Origin: Mycolicibacterium peregrinum
GTDB lineage: Bacteria; Actinomycetota; Actinomycetes; Mycobacteriales; Mycobacteriaceae
Assembly (NCBI RefSeq): GCF_001665625.1
Contig: NZ_LZSY01000016.1
Coordinates: 1 to 63,548, forward strand
DNA: 63,548 bases
Direction: 5' to 3'
Part shown: in pieces, positions 37,773-48,233 of the stretch
Numbering within the stretch: the stretch's first letter is position 1
How the letters are laid out: the number at the start of each line of letters is the position of its first letter
The notes under the pieces: generated by a model
Told to the model about the DNA's origin: nothing
Seen by the model: the letters and a program-made list of their open reading frames with translations, nothing else
Databases searched by the model: none
Made by a program: the position numbers and the translations under genes

Positions 37773-38345
37773 CCGACGCCACCGGACAAGGCTGCGGCCG
37801 GCCCGGTCGGCAAGGATGAGGTGGTGGCGGCCGCGTTGTCCGCGGCGGCGGAGCTGTTCGCCGAGCGTGGTCCGGCGGCGACGTCGATCCGCGACATCGC
37901 CGCCAGGTCCAAGGTCAACCACGGGCTGATCTACCGGCACTTCGGCACCAAGGAGCAATTGGTCGGCGCGGTGCTCGAGCATCTGGGCGGCCGGCTCACC
38001 GCGCTTTTGGACGGCGACGTATCCGAGGCCGAGGTCGAACAAAACTTGGACCAGCACATGCGCGTGATGGCCAGGGCACTGCTCGACGGCTACCCGATCG
38101 GCCAACTGCAGACCCGGTTTCCGGGGGTCACGAGGCTGCTCGACGAGGTGCTTCCGCGTTTCGACGACGAACGTGAGGGACGGCTGGCGGTCGCCAATGC
38201 CGTTGCCCTGAAACTGGGTTGGCGGTTCTTCGAACCGTTCCTGCGGTCGTCGGCCGGCCTGGATCCGATCGGTGACGACGAGGTACGGGACGCGGTCGGC
38301 GCCGAGGTCGCACGGATCCTCGAACCCGGCGCCGCCGCGAAGTAG
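37764..38345 (+). CDS. TetR repressor (Rv3405c homologue)
   Basis: A 193-residue TetR protein with HTH ATSIRDIAARSKVNHGLIYRHFGTKEQLV (~38-66). It corresponds by position to Rv3405c, which represses the adjacent Rv3406 alkyl sulfatase. The start is leaderless and lies within a second copy of the operator, so autoregulation is likely. Its stop abuts the catalase stop (convergent). Confidence 0.9.
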   Translation: MTTPTPPDKAAAGPVGKDEVVAAALSAAAELFAERGPAATSIRDIAARSKVNHGLIYRHFGTKEQLVGAVLEHLGGRLTALLDGDVSEAEVEQNLDQHMRVMARALLDGYPIGQLQTRFPGVTRLLDEVLPRFDDEREGRLAVANAVALKLGWRFFEPFLRSSAGLDPIGDDEVRDAVGAEVARILEPGAAAK

Positions 38346-39800
38346 TCAGCCGCCGTTGCGGACCGAGGATTCGACCTTCTCGCCGAGCTGCTTGTCGACG
38401 TTCTTCCAGTACTCGAATGCACGCTCCAACACGTGCTCGGAGACCCCCTTCGACAGGTGCCCGGCGATGTTGGACACCAGCCGGGCGCGCGCCGCATCGT
38501 CGAGCACGTCGCGCACCATCGTCCCGGCCTGGCCCCAATCGTCGTCCTCGGCGTGCAGCGTGTAGGCGGCGCGGATCATCTCGCCGTCGGCACGCCACAG
38601 CGATTCACCGGTGCGGGCCGGGTCGGCCTGCGGGCCGCCGTACGAGTTCGGCGCGTAGACCGGGTCGGTTGCATTCTTCATCCGCATGGCCCCGTCTTTC
38701 GAGTAGCTGTTCACCTCCACCTTCGGGGCATTGACCGGGATCTGCTTGTAATTGCTGCCGAGCCGGTGACGGTGCGCATCGGCATAGGAGAAGTCGCGGG
38801 CCAGCAGCATCTTGTCCGGACTCAGGCCGGTACCGGGCACGCGGTTGTTGGGTTCGAAGGCGGCCTGCTCGATCTCGGTGTGGTAGTCCTCGACATTGCG
38901 GTCCAGTCGCAGGGTGCCGACGTCGATGAGCGGATAGTCGCCGTGCGGCCAGACCTTGGTCAGGTCGAACGGGTTGAAGCGATAGTCCTTGGCCTCCTCG
39001 AACGGCATGATCTGGACCTTCAGCGACCACGTCGGGAACTCCCCGCGCTCGATCGCCGAGTAGAGATCCCGCTGGTGGGCATCGCCGTCGATGCCGGCCA
39101 TCTCGTCACCCTCTTCCTGGGTGAGGAACTCGACGCCTTGGTCGGTCTTGAAGTGGTACTTCACCCAGAAGATCTCCCCGGCGGCATTGACCCAGCTGTA
39201 GGTGTGGCTGGAGTATCCGTTCATGTGGCGCCAGTCGCGGGGGATACCGCGATCGCCCATCAACCACGTCACCTGATGCGCCGATTCCGGGGACAACGTC
39301 CAGAAGTCCCATTGCATGTCGTGGTCGCGCAGGTTGTTGGCCGCGCGCCGCTTCTGGGATCGGATGAAGTGCTGGAACTTCAACGGGTCGCGCATGAAGA
39401 ACACCGGGGTGTTGTTGCCGACCATGTCGAAGTTGCCGTCGGTCGTGTAGAACTTGGTGGCGAAGCCGCGAGGATCGCGCCACGTGTCGGGGCTGCCACG
39501 CTCACCGGCCACGGTCGAAAACCGGGTCAGGGTCTCGGTTTTGACGCCGGGTTGGAACACCGCGGCCTTGGTGTAGGCGCTGACGTCGCTGGTCACCTCG
39601 AAGTGACCGAATGCGCCACCGCCCTTGGCGTGCGGCTGGCGCTCCGGGATGCGCTCCCGGTTGAACATCGCCATCTGCTCGATCAGGTAGTGATCCTGCA
39701 GCAGGATCGGCCCGTCCGGACCGATCGTCAACGAATGTTCGTCGCTGTACACCGGGATTCCGGCGTCGGTGGTTGTCGGCTTGGGCTGGGTACCGGTCAC
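38346..39800 (-). CDS. katA: Monofunctional haem catalase (clade 3, KatA-type)
   Basis: A 484-residue catalase. The active site is [23 protein letters not shown] (catalytic His). The distal Asn is in [11 protein letters not shown], and a proximal haem Tyr region with [19 protein letters not shown] is present. The length fits small-subunit NADPH-binding catalases. GTG 39800 is supported by GAAAGGAG at 39808-39815. M. tuberculosis lacks this enzyme, so it is an accessory gene here. Confidence 0.93.
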   Translation of the reverse strand: MTGTQPKPTTTDAGIPVYSDEHSLTIGPDGPILLQDHYLIEQMAMFNRERIPERQPHAKGGGAFGHFEVTSDVSAYTKAAVFQPGVKTETLTRFSTVAGERGSPDTWRDPRGFATKFYTTDGNFDMVGNNTPVFFMRDPLKFQHFIRSQKRRAANNLRDHDMQWDFWTLSPESAHQVTWLMGDRGIPRDWRHMNGYSSHTYSWVNAAGEIFWVKYHFKTDQGVEFLTQEEGDEMAGIDGDAHQRDLYSAIERGEFPTWSLKVQIMPFEEAKDYRFNPFDLTKVWPHGDYPLIDVGTLRLDRNVEDYHTEIEQAAFEPNNRVPGTGLSPDKMLLARDFSYADAHRHRLGSNYKQIPVNAPKVEVNSYSKDGAMRMKNATDPVYAPNSYGGPQADPARTGESLWRADGEMIRAAYTLHAEDDDWGQAGTMVRDVLDDAARARLVSNIAGHLSKGVSEHVLERAFEYWKNVDKQLGEKVESSVRNGG

Positions 39801-39916
39801 CCCGTCGCTCCTTTCGCTGTTCGGCGCCGCCCGCCGCGCACGGCAATGCGACCGCCGAGACTTACGACAGCCGAGTACCCCGCGATCCTCGGATCTCAAA
39901 CCGGCTGGGCCGGTTC

Positions 39917-42277
39917 CTACTGGGCCGGGCGGCGACGCACCGGTTCACGCCCGGCCGGCTGCGGCGGGGGCGGCAGCAGCGGATGCCGGGGACGGACGTT
40001 GACGGTGGTCGGCTCGCGGGTGCTCAGGTGTACCTCCTCACCGGCGTGACGGATGGTCAGCGACCCGTCCGGCCCATCGCGCAAGGTATAGGTGACGGTG
40101 TCGTGATGCGCGTCGACCGTTACGCGAAAATCTCTCCACCGCAATCGGAACCGCAGGCAAGATATGCCGTCGGGCAGGTGTGGGTCGAGCGAGAGGGCGC
40201 CCTCGTCGTCGCGCAGTCCGCCGAACCCCGCCACCAGTGCCGTCCAGGCACCGGCAAGCGACGCCATGTGCAGGCCGTCCCGGGTGTTGCGGTGTAGATC
40301 CCGCAGGTCGATCAGGGCGGCCTCATAGGTGTAGTCATGGGCCAGGTCGAGGTGGCCGACCTCCGCGCACATCACCGCCTGGGTGCATGCCGACAGTGAC
40401 GAGTCCCTGGTGGTGCGCCGCTCGTAGTAGTCGACATTGCGGGCCTTCTGTTCCGGGGTGAAGGCGTGGCTCTGCCACTGCATGGCCAGCACCAGATCTG
40501 CCTGCTTGAGGACCTGTGCGGGGTAGAGCCGGACATACGGCTCGTTCATCAACAGCGGGTAGGTGGTGTTGGCGGTGAAATCCCATTCGGCCAGCGTGGT
40601 GAAGCCCTGGCACTGCTGGTGCACACCCAGCTCTTCGTCGTAGGGGATGTGGACGGCGTCGGCGGCGTCCCGCCAGGCCGCGGTCTCCTCTGTGGTCACG
40701 CCCATCGAACTGGACAGATCCGGATGGCGCATGCACGCCGCGGCCGCCACCCTCAGGTTGTGTGCGGCCATCAGGTTGGTGAACACGTTGTCGCGCACCA
40801 CCGCGGTGTATTCATCAGGACCGGTGACGCCGTCGAGATGCCAGACCCCATGGCGATCATGGTGCCCCAGCGACATCCACAGCCGCGCGGTGTCCACCAG
40901 GACCTCGAGGCCGCACTCCTGCTCGAGCGAATCGTCGCCGGTCACAATGCGATAGCGCTCGAACGCCGCGGCGATATCGGCGTTGATGTGCCATGCCGCC
41001 GTACCCGCGGGCCAGTAGGCCGAACATTCCTCGCCGCGGATCGTTCGCCACGGGAAACTGGCGCCCTTCAGATCGAGCAGTGCCGCACGTTCGCGGGCCA
41101 GTTCCAGTGTGGAGGCCCGCCACCGCAGCGCATCGGCTGCGGCCTGGGGTTTGGTGTACGTCAGCACCGGCAGCACGAAACCTTCGGTGTCCCAGAACGC
41201 GTGGCCGTCATAACCCGTGCCGGTCAGTCCCTTGCCCGCGATCGCGCGTCGCTCGGCTCGCGCGCTGGCCTGCAACACGTGGAACAGGCCGAAGCGCACC
41301 GCCTGCTGGCAATCCGGATCTCCCTCGACTTCGACGTCCGCGCAGTCCCAGAACTCGTCGAGATACGCGCGCTGCGACTCGAGCAGCCCCTGCCAACCGC
41401 TGTAGCGGGCGCCCGTGATGGCCGCGGCGGCCTGATCGCGCAGTGCCGGGCGCGAACGCAGGCTCGACCATCCATAGCCGAGGTACTTGACGATTCGCAG
41501 CTTCTGACCTGGCCGCAGCCCGCAGATGACGGTGGTGCGGGCCAGATCTTCCCAGGATTCGGTGCTGACCTCGACGCGGCCGGGCACGTCGACGTCGTGA
41601 TCCATCGCGGCCGCCATCATCAAGCCGCTGCCGATCGTGCGGTGCACCAGCAGCGCACCGTGGTCGGTGTTCTCGTGGTGCACGGCGTGCAGTGGATGTT
41701 TGAGTACTGCCGAGACCCGGGGATCGTCGGATGTCTCCGGTTGGTCTTCGTTGGTGACGAGTTCGGATTGGACTGTCACGCGGACGAATTCGTCGACCGC
41801 CTCGACGATGTATTCGATGGCTGCAACTCCGCGGTGCGCGAACGACACGAGTCGGGTGGAAACCACCTTGACCTGTTTTCCGGCCGGTGACCGCCAGTGG
41901 GCGCGACGGGTCAGAGTGCCTGCGCGCAGATCCAGCGTGCGCTCGTGGTCCAGCAGATCGCCGTAGCGCACGTCGAAGGGCTCGTCGTCGACCAGCAGCC
42001 GCATCACCTTGCCGTTGGTGACGTCGACGACCGTCTGCCCCGCCTCGGGGTAGCCGAATCCGGCTTCGGCGTAGGGCAGCGGACGCACCTCGAAGAAGCC
42101 GGCCAGGTAGGTGCCGGGCAAACCGAACGGCTCGCCTTCATCGAGATTGCCGCGCAGGCCGATATGACCGTTCGACAGGGCGAACAGTGATTCGGATTGA
42201 GCCAACAGATTGAGATCCAAGCGGGTTTCGCGCACCTGCCACGGTTCGACCGGGTACGCGTCATGGGCGATCATCAT
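39917..42277 (-). CDS. GH65 glycoside phosphorylase (Rv3401 homologue)
   Basis: A 786-residue family 65 enzyme. An N-terminal beta-sandwich (~1-270) is followed by an (alpha/alpha)6 barrel with [14 protein letters not shown] and the catalytic general acid Glu in [16 protein letters not shown]-terminal beta domain follows. GH65 phosphorylases invert maltose-, trehalose- or kojibiose-type links to give beta-glucose-1-phosphate. The beta-phosphoglucomutase gene ends 4 nt upstream, completing a disaccharide-to-glucose-6-phosphate route. Which disaccharide cannot be told. Confidence 0.9.
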   Translation of the reverse strand: MMIAHDAYPVEPWQVRETRLDLNLLAQSESLFALSNGHIGLRGNLDEGEPFGLPGTYLAGFFEVRPLPYAEAGFGYPEAGQTVVDVTNGKVMRLLVDDEPFDVRYGDLLDHERTLDLRAGTLTRRAHWRSPAGKQVKVVSTRLVSFAHRGVAAIEYIVEAVDEFVRVTVQSELVTNEDQPETSDDPRVSAVLKHPLHAVHHENTDHGALLVHRTIGSGLMMAAAMDHDVDVPGRVEVSTESWEDLARTTVICGLRPGQKLRIVKYLGYGWSSLRSRPALRDQAAAAITGARYSGWQGLLESQRAYLDEFWDCADVEVEGDPDCQQAVRFGLFHVLQASARAERRAIAGKGLTGTGYDGHAFWDTEGFVLPVLTYTKPQAAADALRWRASTLELARERAALLDLKGASFPWRTIRGEECSAYWPAGTAAWHINADIAAAFERYRIVTGDDSLEQECGLEVLVDTARLWMSLGHHDRHGVWHLDGVTGPDEYTAVVRDNVFTNLMAAHNLRVAAAACMRHPDLSSSMGVTTEETAAWRDAADAVHIPYDEELGVHQQCQGFTTLAEWDFTANTTYPLLMNEPYVRLYPAQVLKQADLVLAMQWQSHAFTPEQKARNVDYYERRTTRDSSLSACTQAVMCAEVGHLDLAHDYTYEAALIDLRDLHRNTRDGLHMASLAGAWTALVAGFGGLRDDEGALSLDPHLPDGISCLRFRLRWRDFRVTVDAHHDTVTYTLRDGPDGSLTIRHAGEEVHLSTREPTTVNVRPRHPLLPPPPQPAGREPVRRRPAQ

Positions 42278-42281
42278 CGGG

Positions 42282-43085
42282 CTACATCAACTCCGCCAGG
42301 TCGGTGACGACGATGTCGGCGCCGTCGCGACGCAACTGCGCGGCCTGACCCACCCGGTCCACGCCCACGACGAATCCGAACTTTCCGGTCCGCCCCGCTG
42401 CCACTCCGGCCAGGGCGTCTTCGAATACCGCGGCCTGCGCGGGGGAGACACCGAGTAGCTCGGCGGCCCGCAGAAAGCTGTCCGGTGCCGGCTTGCCCGG
42501 CAGGTTTTCGTCGCGCATGGTCACCCCGTCCACCCGCTGCTCGATGAATGTGCCCAATCCGGTGATCTTGAGTACCTCCTCGGTGTTGGCGCTCGACGAC
42601 ACCACCGCGCGGCGCAGGCCCGCATCCGCCACCGCCTGTAGGTAACGGCGTGATCCGTCGAATACCTCGACCCCGTCCTTCTTCAGGGTCTGGTGGAACA
42701 TTGCGTTCTTGCGATTGCCGAGGCCCTCGATGGTGTCGGCATCTGCCGGGTCGTTCGCGGTGCCCTCGGGCAGTCGGATTCCGCGGCTGGCGAGAAACGA
42801 CCGGACGCCGTCTTCGCGGCGCTTGCCGTCGACGTAGTTCAGGTAGTCGGCGTCGATGTCGAAGGCGACGAACTCGTCCCCGGTACGCGCGGTCCGCGTG
42901 CGCAGAAAGTCGTCGAACATGGCCTTCCAGGCCTTCTTGTGCACGCTCGCGGTGTCGGTGAGCACACCATCGAGATCGAACAGGCAGGCGGTGATCTGCT
43001 CGGGCAGGCCCAGCACAGGGTCCTCGCTTTCGCCGACGTCTTCTCCATCATGCGTAATCACCACGATGACGGTGGGTTCAAACAC
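42282..43085 (-). CDS. Beta-phosphoglucomutase, HAD family (Rv3400 homologue)
   Basis: A 267-residue HAD phosphatase-fold mutase. Motif I is [20 protein letters not shown] (nucleophile and acid Asp), motif II is VVSSS and motif IV is [11 protein letters not shown]. It converts beta-glucose-1-phosphate to glucose-6-phosphate after the GH65 phosphorylase. The N-terminal ~30 residues are poorly conserved. The assigned GTG start (43085) lies inside a hairpin arm (ACACGGC/GCCGTGT, 43082-43117) and has no ribosome site, so the true start is uncertain. Confidence 0.87.
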   Translation of the reverse strand: MFEPTVIVVITHDGEDVGESEDPVLGLPEQITACLFDLDGVLTDTASVHKKAWKAMFDDFLRTRTARTGDEFVAFDIDADYLNYVDGKRREDGVRSFLASRGIRLPEGTANDPADADTIEGLGNRKNAMFHQTLKKDGVEVFDGSRRYLQAVADAGLRRAVVSSSANTEEVLKITGLGTFIEQRVDGVTMRDENLPGKPAPDSFLRAAELLGVSPAQAAVFEDALAGVAAGRTGKFGFVVGVDRVGQAAQLRRDGADIVVTDLAELM

Positions 43086-43124
43086 GGCTTGGGGGTGACT
43101 TATGACACCTGCCGTGTGAACTCG

Positions 43125-43376
43125 CTAGCTCTGAACTTCAGAGAAGGCGAGGTAGTAGCTGCGCGCGGGATCCATTGCGACCGCAACATCGCTGAATTCA
43201 GCAAGGGCGTCGAAAATATTTGCCTGATTCACATCGAACAAGAACGGTTCCATCGGTTCCCCGTCCCACACGCGCAATATTCGGCGGACATCCGAGGTAG
43301 CGAGGTGCGGGAGAGAATGTGCACAAACCAGTTCCTCGGTATTTCGGTCATACCCTTCCACCTGCCACATAGTCAT
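43125..43376 (-). CDS. Small paralogous protein 1 (DUF7683-like)
   Basis: An 83-residue protein homologous along its whole length to its upstream neighbour: W-x-V-EGYDRNTEELV..., RRIL near 32, EPFLFDV near 45 and ALAEFSDVAV near 60. The ATG overlaps the stop of the paralogue (ATGA). I tentatively associate the pattern with DUF7683. No catalytic motif is seen. A perfect dyad CTCTGAACTTCAGAG lies at its 3' end (43129-43143). Confidence 0.7.
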   Translation of the reverse strand: MTMWQVEGYDRNTEELVCAHSLPHLATSDVRRILRVWDGEPMEPFLFDVNQANIFDALAEFSDVAVAMDPARSYYLAFSEVQS

Positions 43377-43627
43377 GGCTCCGCGCGGTAGCAACCCAAT
43401 TGGTAATTGATCGCCGGTTCGATCGTGACGGGTACGTCGGTGAATTCGGCCAGCGCGTGTGCGGCGCCGGCGTCGGGTACGTCGAAGGAGAATGGCTCGA
43501 TCGGAATGCCGTTGGGCACGTTCAGGATTCGGCGTATGGCGTCCGCATCCACGCGCGGAAGCGGGTACTCCTGCACCAATTCTTCGGTTTCGGGATGGAA
43601 ACCTTCAAGAACCCACTGCAGCTGCAT
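43373..43627 (-). CDS. Small paralogous protein 2 (DUF7683-like)
   Basis: An 84-residue protein: MQLQWVLEGFHPETEELV, DAIRRILNVPNGIPIEPFSFDV and ALAEFTDVPV align with the downstream paralogue at about half of positions. GAGGAGG precedes the ATG at 43627. The two genes form a coupled pair, divergent from guaA. They may be small interaction or immunity-type proteins, but this is speculative. Confidence 0.7.
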   Translation of the reverse strand: MQLQWVLEGFHPETEELVQEYPLPRVDADAIRRILNVPNGIPIEPFSFDVPDAGAAHALAEFTDVPVTIEPAINYQLGCYRAEP

Positions 43628-43728
43628 CGGCGCCTCCTCGTGCACATTGGCCGCCGCTGCGGACCGTTGTTCGCTGGGTCCGTTTTACCAAGAATTCCGG
43701 CACCTCAAGCACGCGCTGACCTGCCCAC

Positions 43729-43734
43729 TAGACT
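43729..43734 (+). promoter_or_regulatory. guaA: Leaderless -10 element of guaA
   Basis: TAGACT is followed by GTTGCG (6 nt) and the GTG start of guaA. There is no ribosome site. Confidence 0.7.
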
Positions 43735-43740
43735 GTTGCG

Positions 43741-45294
<1,554 letters not shown>

Positions 45295-47046
45295 TCAGCG
45301 CGCCGGGTCACCACGCCAACGAAAACTGTTGACGTACTTGCCTATGTCCTGAGCGAGATCCAAATTGGCGCCGGACGGGACCCCGGGGCCGAAATCGGGG
45401 CTGTAGGCGTGGTACGGGCCCGTCGCGATGGCGATCAGTGCCAGGTCGTTCTTGACCGCAGCCATAATGACGACCCGCATCCGCATGTAGTCGCCGGTGG
45501 CATTCTGCGGCCAACTGTCGACCACCATGCCGTATCCCGGTTGATACCCGACCATGGCATTCGGAATCTCGTAGTCGATCTCGGTGTCGGGGTAGGTGCC
45601 CTCGACCAGTTCCTCGGCGACCTCCTTGGGTGTCCGTCCATGTGCGGGCTTGCCGATCAGTTGCATCGTGCCGCCGTCGCCGGCGAGAAAGTCTGCCGTC
45701 ACCCCGTCGTCGGCGGTGGTGGTCCGGTAGGCGGCTCCGGAAGCGGGGTAGGACACGGAGAAAGCGCCGTCCGGTGCGGTGAAGCGGGGATTCGTCGCCA
45801 CCGGATCGCTGGTCGGGGGACGTCCGCAGTCCGGTGGACACCGGTAGCGTGCGGGAGCAGGGCTGACCACCGCCGACACCACGACCAGCGCGGCCGTCAG
45901 CAGCACGACGCCGGTAGCCCATGCTCCCAGCAGCGGGCGGCCGGCACGGGGTGCGGCCCGCTGCAATGCGCGGATCGCCGCTCCACAATTGAGACAGAAC
46001 GCCATGTCGGGAACGGTGTGCTCGCATTGCGGGCACTGCAGCGATCCGTCAGTGTGGATGGTGCTGTGCGCTTCGTACAGCAGGGCGATCTGCAGACCGA
46101 TCCGCAACGCGAGCATGGCCAAGGCCATCACGACCAAATGCACTACCAGGACCGCGATCTCGGGTGCCGGCGCGACGTCGACAAAGCCGAGGATCGCGTA
46201 CAAGACCGGGACCGCGGCGACCGTTACCGCCCAGGCTGCGCGCAAGTATTTGGGGCGCCAGGCGTTGGCCTTGTCCGGAGTGAACCACAGGGCCACACCG
46301 ATGAGAGCCCCGGCGGCCGCGGCGGTCAACGGGACCGCGACTGCCTGTATGCCGGCGTGGACCAGTAGTCCGCTCAAGGGCCGGTCGCGGTCCACCAGCC
46401 CGTCATCGAATTGTGGAGCCAACCGGCCCAATGTGGCTGCCGCAGTAAAACTGAGCGCTCCGATGGCTCCAATCGCAAAGCCGGACAACGATTCTCGGGT
46501 GCGCGGTCCAAGCAGGCGGATGACCACCACCGGGATGAGCATCAGCACCAGCGCGCCGAGTGGGACACCGAGGCCGTCGCGCATGATCCGGAACTCCGGC
46601 ACGTCGACGCCCATCGGCATGTCATACTCGCGCGCCACCGCGGTTCCGGTCAGCAGTGTCCAGGCTGCGCCCAGTCCGGCACCCAGGACGCCGGTCTGCA
46701 GCAGAGTCCGTAACGGAAGTTTTTGGAAGACAGTGGATTCACGAAGGTATGTGACGAACAGCAGTGGCAAACCGAAAGCGGCCAGGGCAGTGATCGCGGC
46801 GGGTATCCGTAGCAGTGTGCAGGCGAGCACCGCCACCGCCAGTGCTGCTATCCCAAGCCGGTGGGGCAGCCGCGAACGGTGCGGTAGTGCCGGGAACAGC
46901 GAGCTGACCACCGACGGCCGCAGCAGGTGCTCGCGGCCGGCGCAGTACGCCCCTGGCCGTAACCACCCGGCCCCCTGGCGCCGCGGGTTCAGGTAGGTGC
47001 CGCACGCTCCGCAGAATGTGCCGGCCGGTACTTCGGTGCGGCACAC
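45295..47046 (-). CDS. Zinc-ribbon, PrsW-like (inactive) membrane protein fused to an extracytoplasmic domain
   Basis: A 583-residue protein. Layout: N-terminal zinc ribbon (CRVC..CGAC), ~8 TM segments (~65-335), a second zinc ribbon (CPQCEHTVPDMAFCLNCG, ~337-356), another TM (~378-398), then an extracytoplasmic domain starting with CPPDCG. The GFAIGAIGALSFTAAATL segment resembles PrsW proteases, but the EExxK and Glu/His residues are missing. The in-frame GTG at 47046 would drop one Cys of the first ribbon; no ATG/GTG/TTG exists further upstream in frame. The paralogous pair at 47514-49438 is this protein split in two. Confidence 0.72.
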   Translation of the reverse strand: MCRTEVPAGTFCGACGTYLNPRRQGAGWLRPGAYCAGREHLLRPSVVSSLFPALPHRSRLPHRLGIAALAVAVLACTLLRIPAAITALAAFGLPLLFVTYLRESTVFQKLPLRTLLQTGVLGAGLGAAWTLLTGTAVAREYDMPMGVDVPEFRIMRDGLGVPLGALVLMLIPVVVIRLLGPRTRESLSGFAIGAIGALSFTAAATLGRLAPQFDDGLVDRDRPLSGLLVHAGIQAVAVPLTAAAAGALIGVALWFTPDKANAWRPKYLRAAWAVTVAAVPVLYAILGFVDVAPAPEIAVLVVHLVVMALAMLALRIGLQIALLYEAHSTIHTDGSLQCPQCEHTVPDMAFCLNCGAAIRALQRAAPRAGRPLLGAWATGVVLLTAALVVVSAVVSPAPARYRCPPDCGRPPTSDPVATNPRFTAPDGAFSVSYPASGAAYRTTTADDGVTADFLAGDGGTMQLIGKPAHGRTPKEVAEELVEGTYPDTEIDYEIPNAMVGYQPGYGMVVDSWPQNATGDYMRMRVVIMAAVKNDLALIAIATGPYHAYSPDFGPGVPSGANLDLAQDIGKYVNSFRWRGDPAR

Positions 47047-47101
47047 CCGGCATACCCGCCATTCGATGGTGGGCTCCGGCTCCTCTGAGCCGGTTCCGGC
47101 G

Positions 47102-47386
47102 CTATTGCCTATGAGGGCTGCCGATGCCGTGACGCCCGGTGGGCGGGGCCACGGGTTCTACGTGGGTGGGCGTGAAGCTGTTGGCGCCCCCGGGGGTGAC
47201 CTTCTTCTCGGTGGGCTCCGTCGGCGGCGGCGCTGACGGCGTCGTGGTCGTCGTCGTTGTGGTGGACGGCGTCGTGGTCTCTGGTGCCTTCTCGCCGGTA
47301 CCGCAAGCGCTGAGCCCGATCATTCCGATGATCGCGGCGGAGGCAGCGGCAGCTGCGAGGCGACGAGTTGATCGACGTGACCTCAT
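47102..47386 (-). CDS. Thr-rich lipoprotein 1
   Basis: A 94-residue lipoprotein. The signal peptide ends in lipobox LSAC (Cys ~28), then an ETTTPSTTTTTTTT linker, an EPTEKKVTPGGANSFTP motif and a Pro-rich end. It is the diverged third copy of the pair at 51089-51923, with the shared upstream block CCTCACTGTCCCCCG (plus strand) just before the start. Its stop falls just upstream of the fused zinc-ribbon gene. Confidence 0.78.
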   Translation of the reverse strand: MRSRRSTRRLAAAAASAAIIGMIGLSACGTGEKAPETTTPSTTTTTTTTPSAPPPTEPTEKKVTPGGANSFTPTHVEPVAPPTGRHGIGSPHRQ

Positions 47387-47513
47387 GATTAGTCCTCACT
47401 GTCCCCCGCGGACGAAACAGATACAGCCCGCGAAACGGGCCTGCCAGCAAACTCTAACCCAGTGCGTTCCGGCGTGGGCGTCAATTCCGTGTTTCCGGCC
47501 GGACGGCAGGCGA

Positions 47514-48233
47514 TCAGCGGTCGGGATCTCCGCGCCATCGGAAACTGTTGACGTATTTCCCCATGTCCAGCGCCAACTGCAGGTTGGCGCCCGACGGTTT
47601 ACTGGCCCCCGAGCCGGGGCCGAATTCTCGATACGGTCCGACGGCCGACGCGACGAGGGCGAGGTCGTCCTTCACCGCGACCAACACCAGCACCCGCATC
47701 CGCATGTAGTTACTCGTCGCGCCCTGCGGCCAGCAGTCGGCGACCAGGCCGAATCCGGGGTGGTAACCCACCATGGCGTTGGGGATGCTGTAGGCGGTCT
47801 TGGTATCCGGATATGTCTTCTTCACCAGAGAGTTGGCGATTTCCTCGGCGCTACGTCCGGTTGCCGGCTCGCTGAACAACTGCAGCATGCCGCCGTCACC
47901 GGCTTTGAACTCCGCGGTGACACCGGTCGTGTTGGTGGTGACCGTGTATGCCGAGGAGGCCACGGGGTAGGAAACCGAGAAGCTGCCGTCGGGCGCGGTG
48001 AACACCGGATTGATCGCCACCGCCTGCCCGGTCGGGGGCGACCCGCAGTCGGGTGGGCACATATAGCGAGCCGGTGGCTCACTCGTCGCATGTGACACCC
48101 AGGCCAGTACCCCGGCAACGAGGGCGATTCCGGCGGTCAGGGTCGCCACAACTTTCAGGGCGGAGGTGCGGCGAATGGCCCGGGTTCTGCCCGTGGAAAT
48201 GGGCACCGCATATCCGGGAAAGAATGTGCTCAC
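47514..48233 (-). CDS. Membrane-anchored CPPDCG-domain protein
   Basis: A 239-residue protein with one N-terminal TM helix (~29-48), then ARYMCPPDCG and a ~170-residue beta-rich domain (FTAPDGSFSVSYP, IPNAMVGYHPGFGLVADCWPQ, MGKYVNSFRWRGDP). The domain is clearly homologous to the C-terminal part of the fused 583-residue neighbour. Its GTG overlaps the upstream stop (GTGA), so it is translated together with the zinc-ribbon membrane protein. Confidence 0.78.
   Translation of the reverse strand: MSTFFPGYAVPISTGRTRAIRRTSALKVVATLTAGIALVAGVLAWVSHATSEPPARYMCPPDCGSPPTGQAVAINPVFTAPDGSFSVSYPVASSAYTVTTNTTGVTAEFKAGDGGMLQLFSEPATGRSAEEIANSLVKKTYPDTKTAYSIPNAMVGYHPGFGLVADCWPQGATSNYMRMRVLVLVAVKDDLALVASAVGPYREFGPGSGASKPSGANLQLALDMGKYVNSFRWRGDPDR

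Noticed and set aside
42839..43051. ATG start inside the beta-phosphoglucomutase gene in another frame
   Set aside because: It encodes Ser/Thr/Pro-rich sequence without homology; the HAD motifs are in the longer frame.
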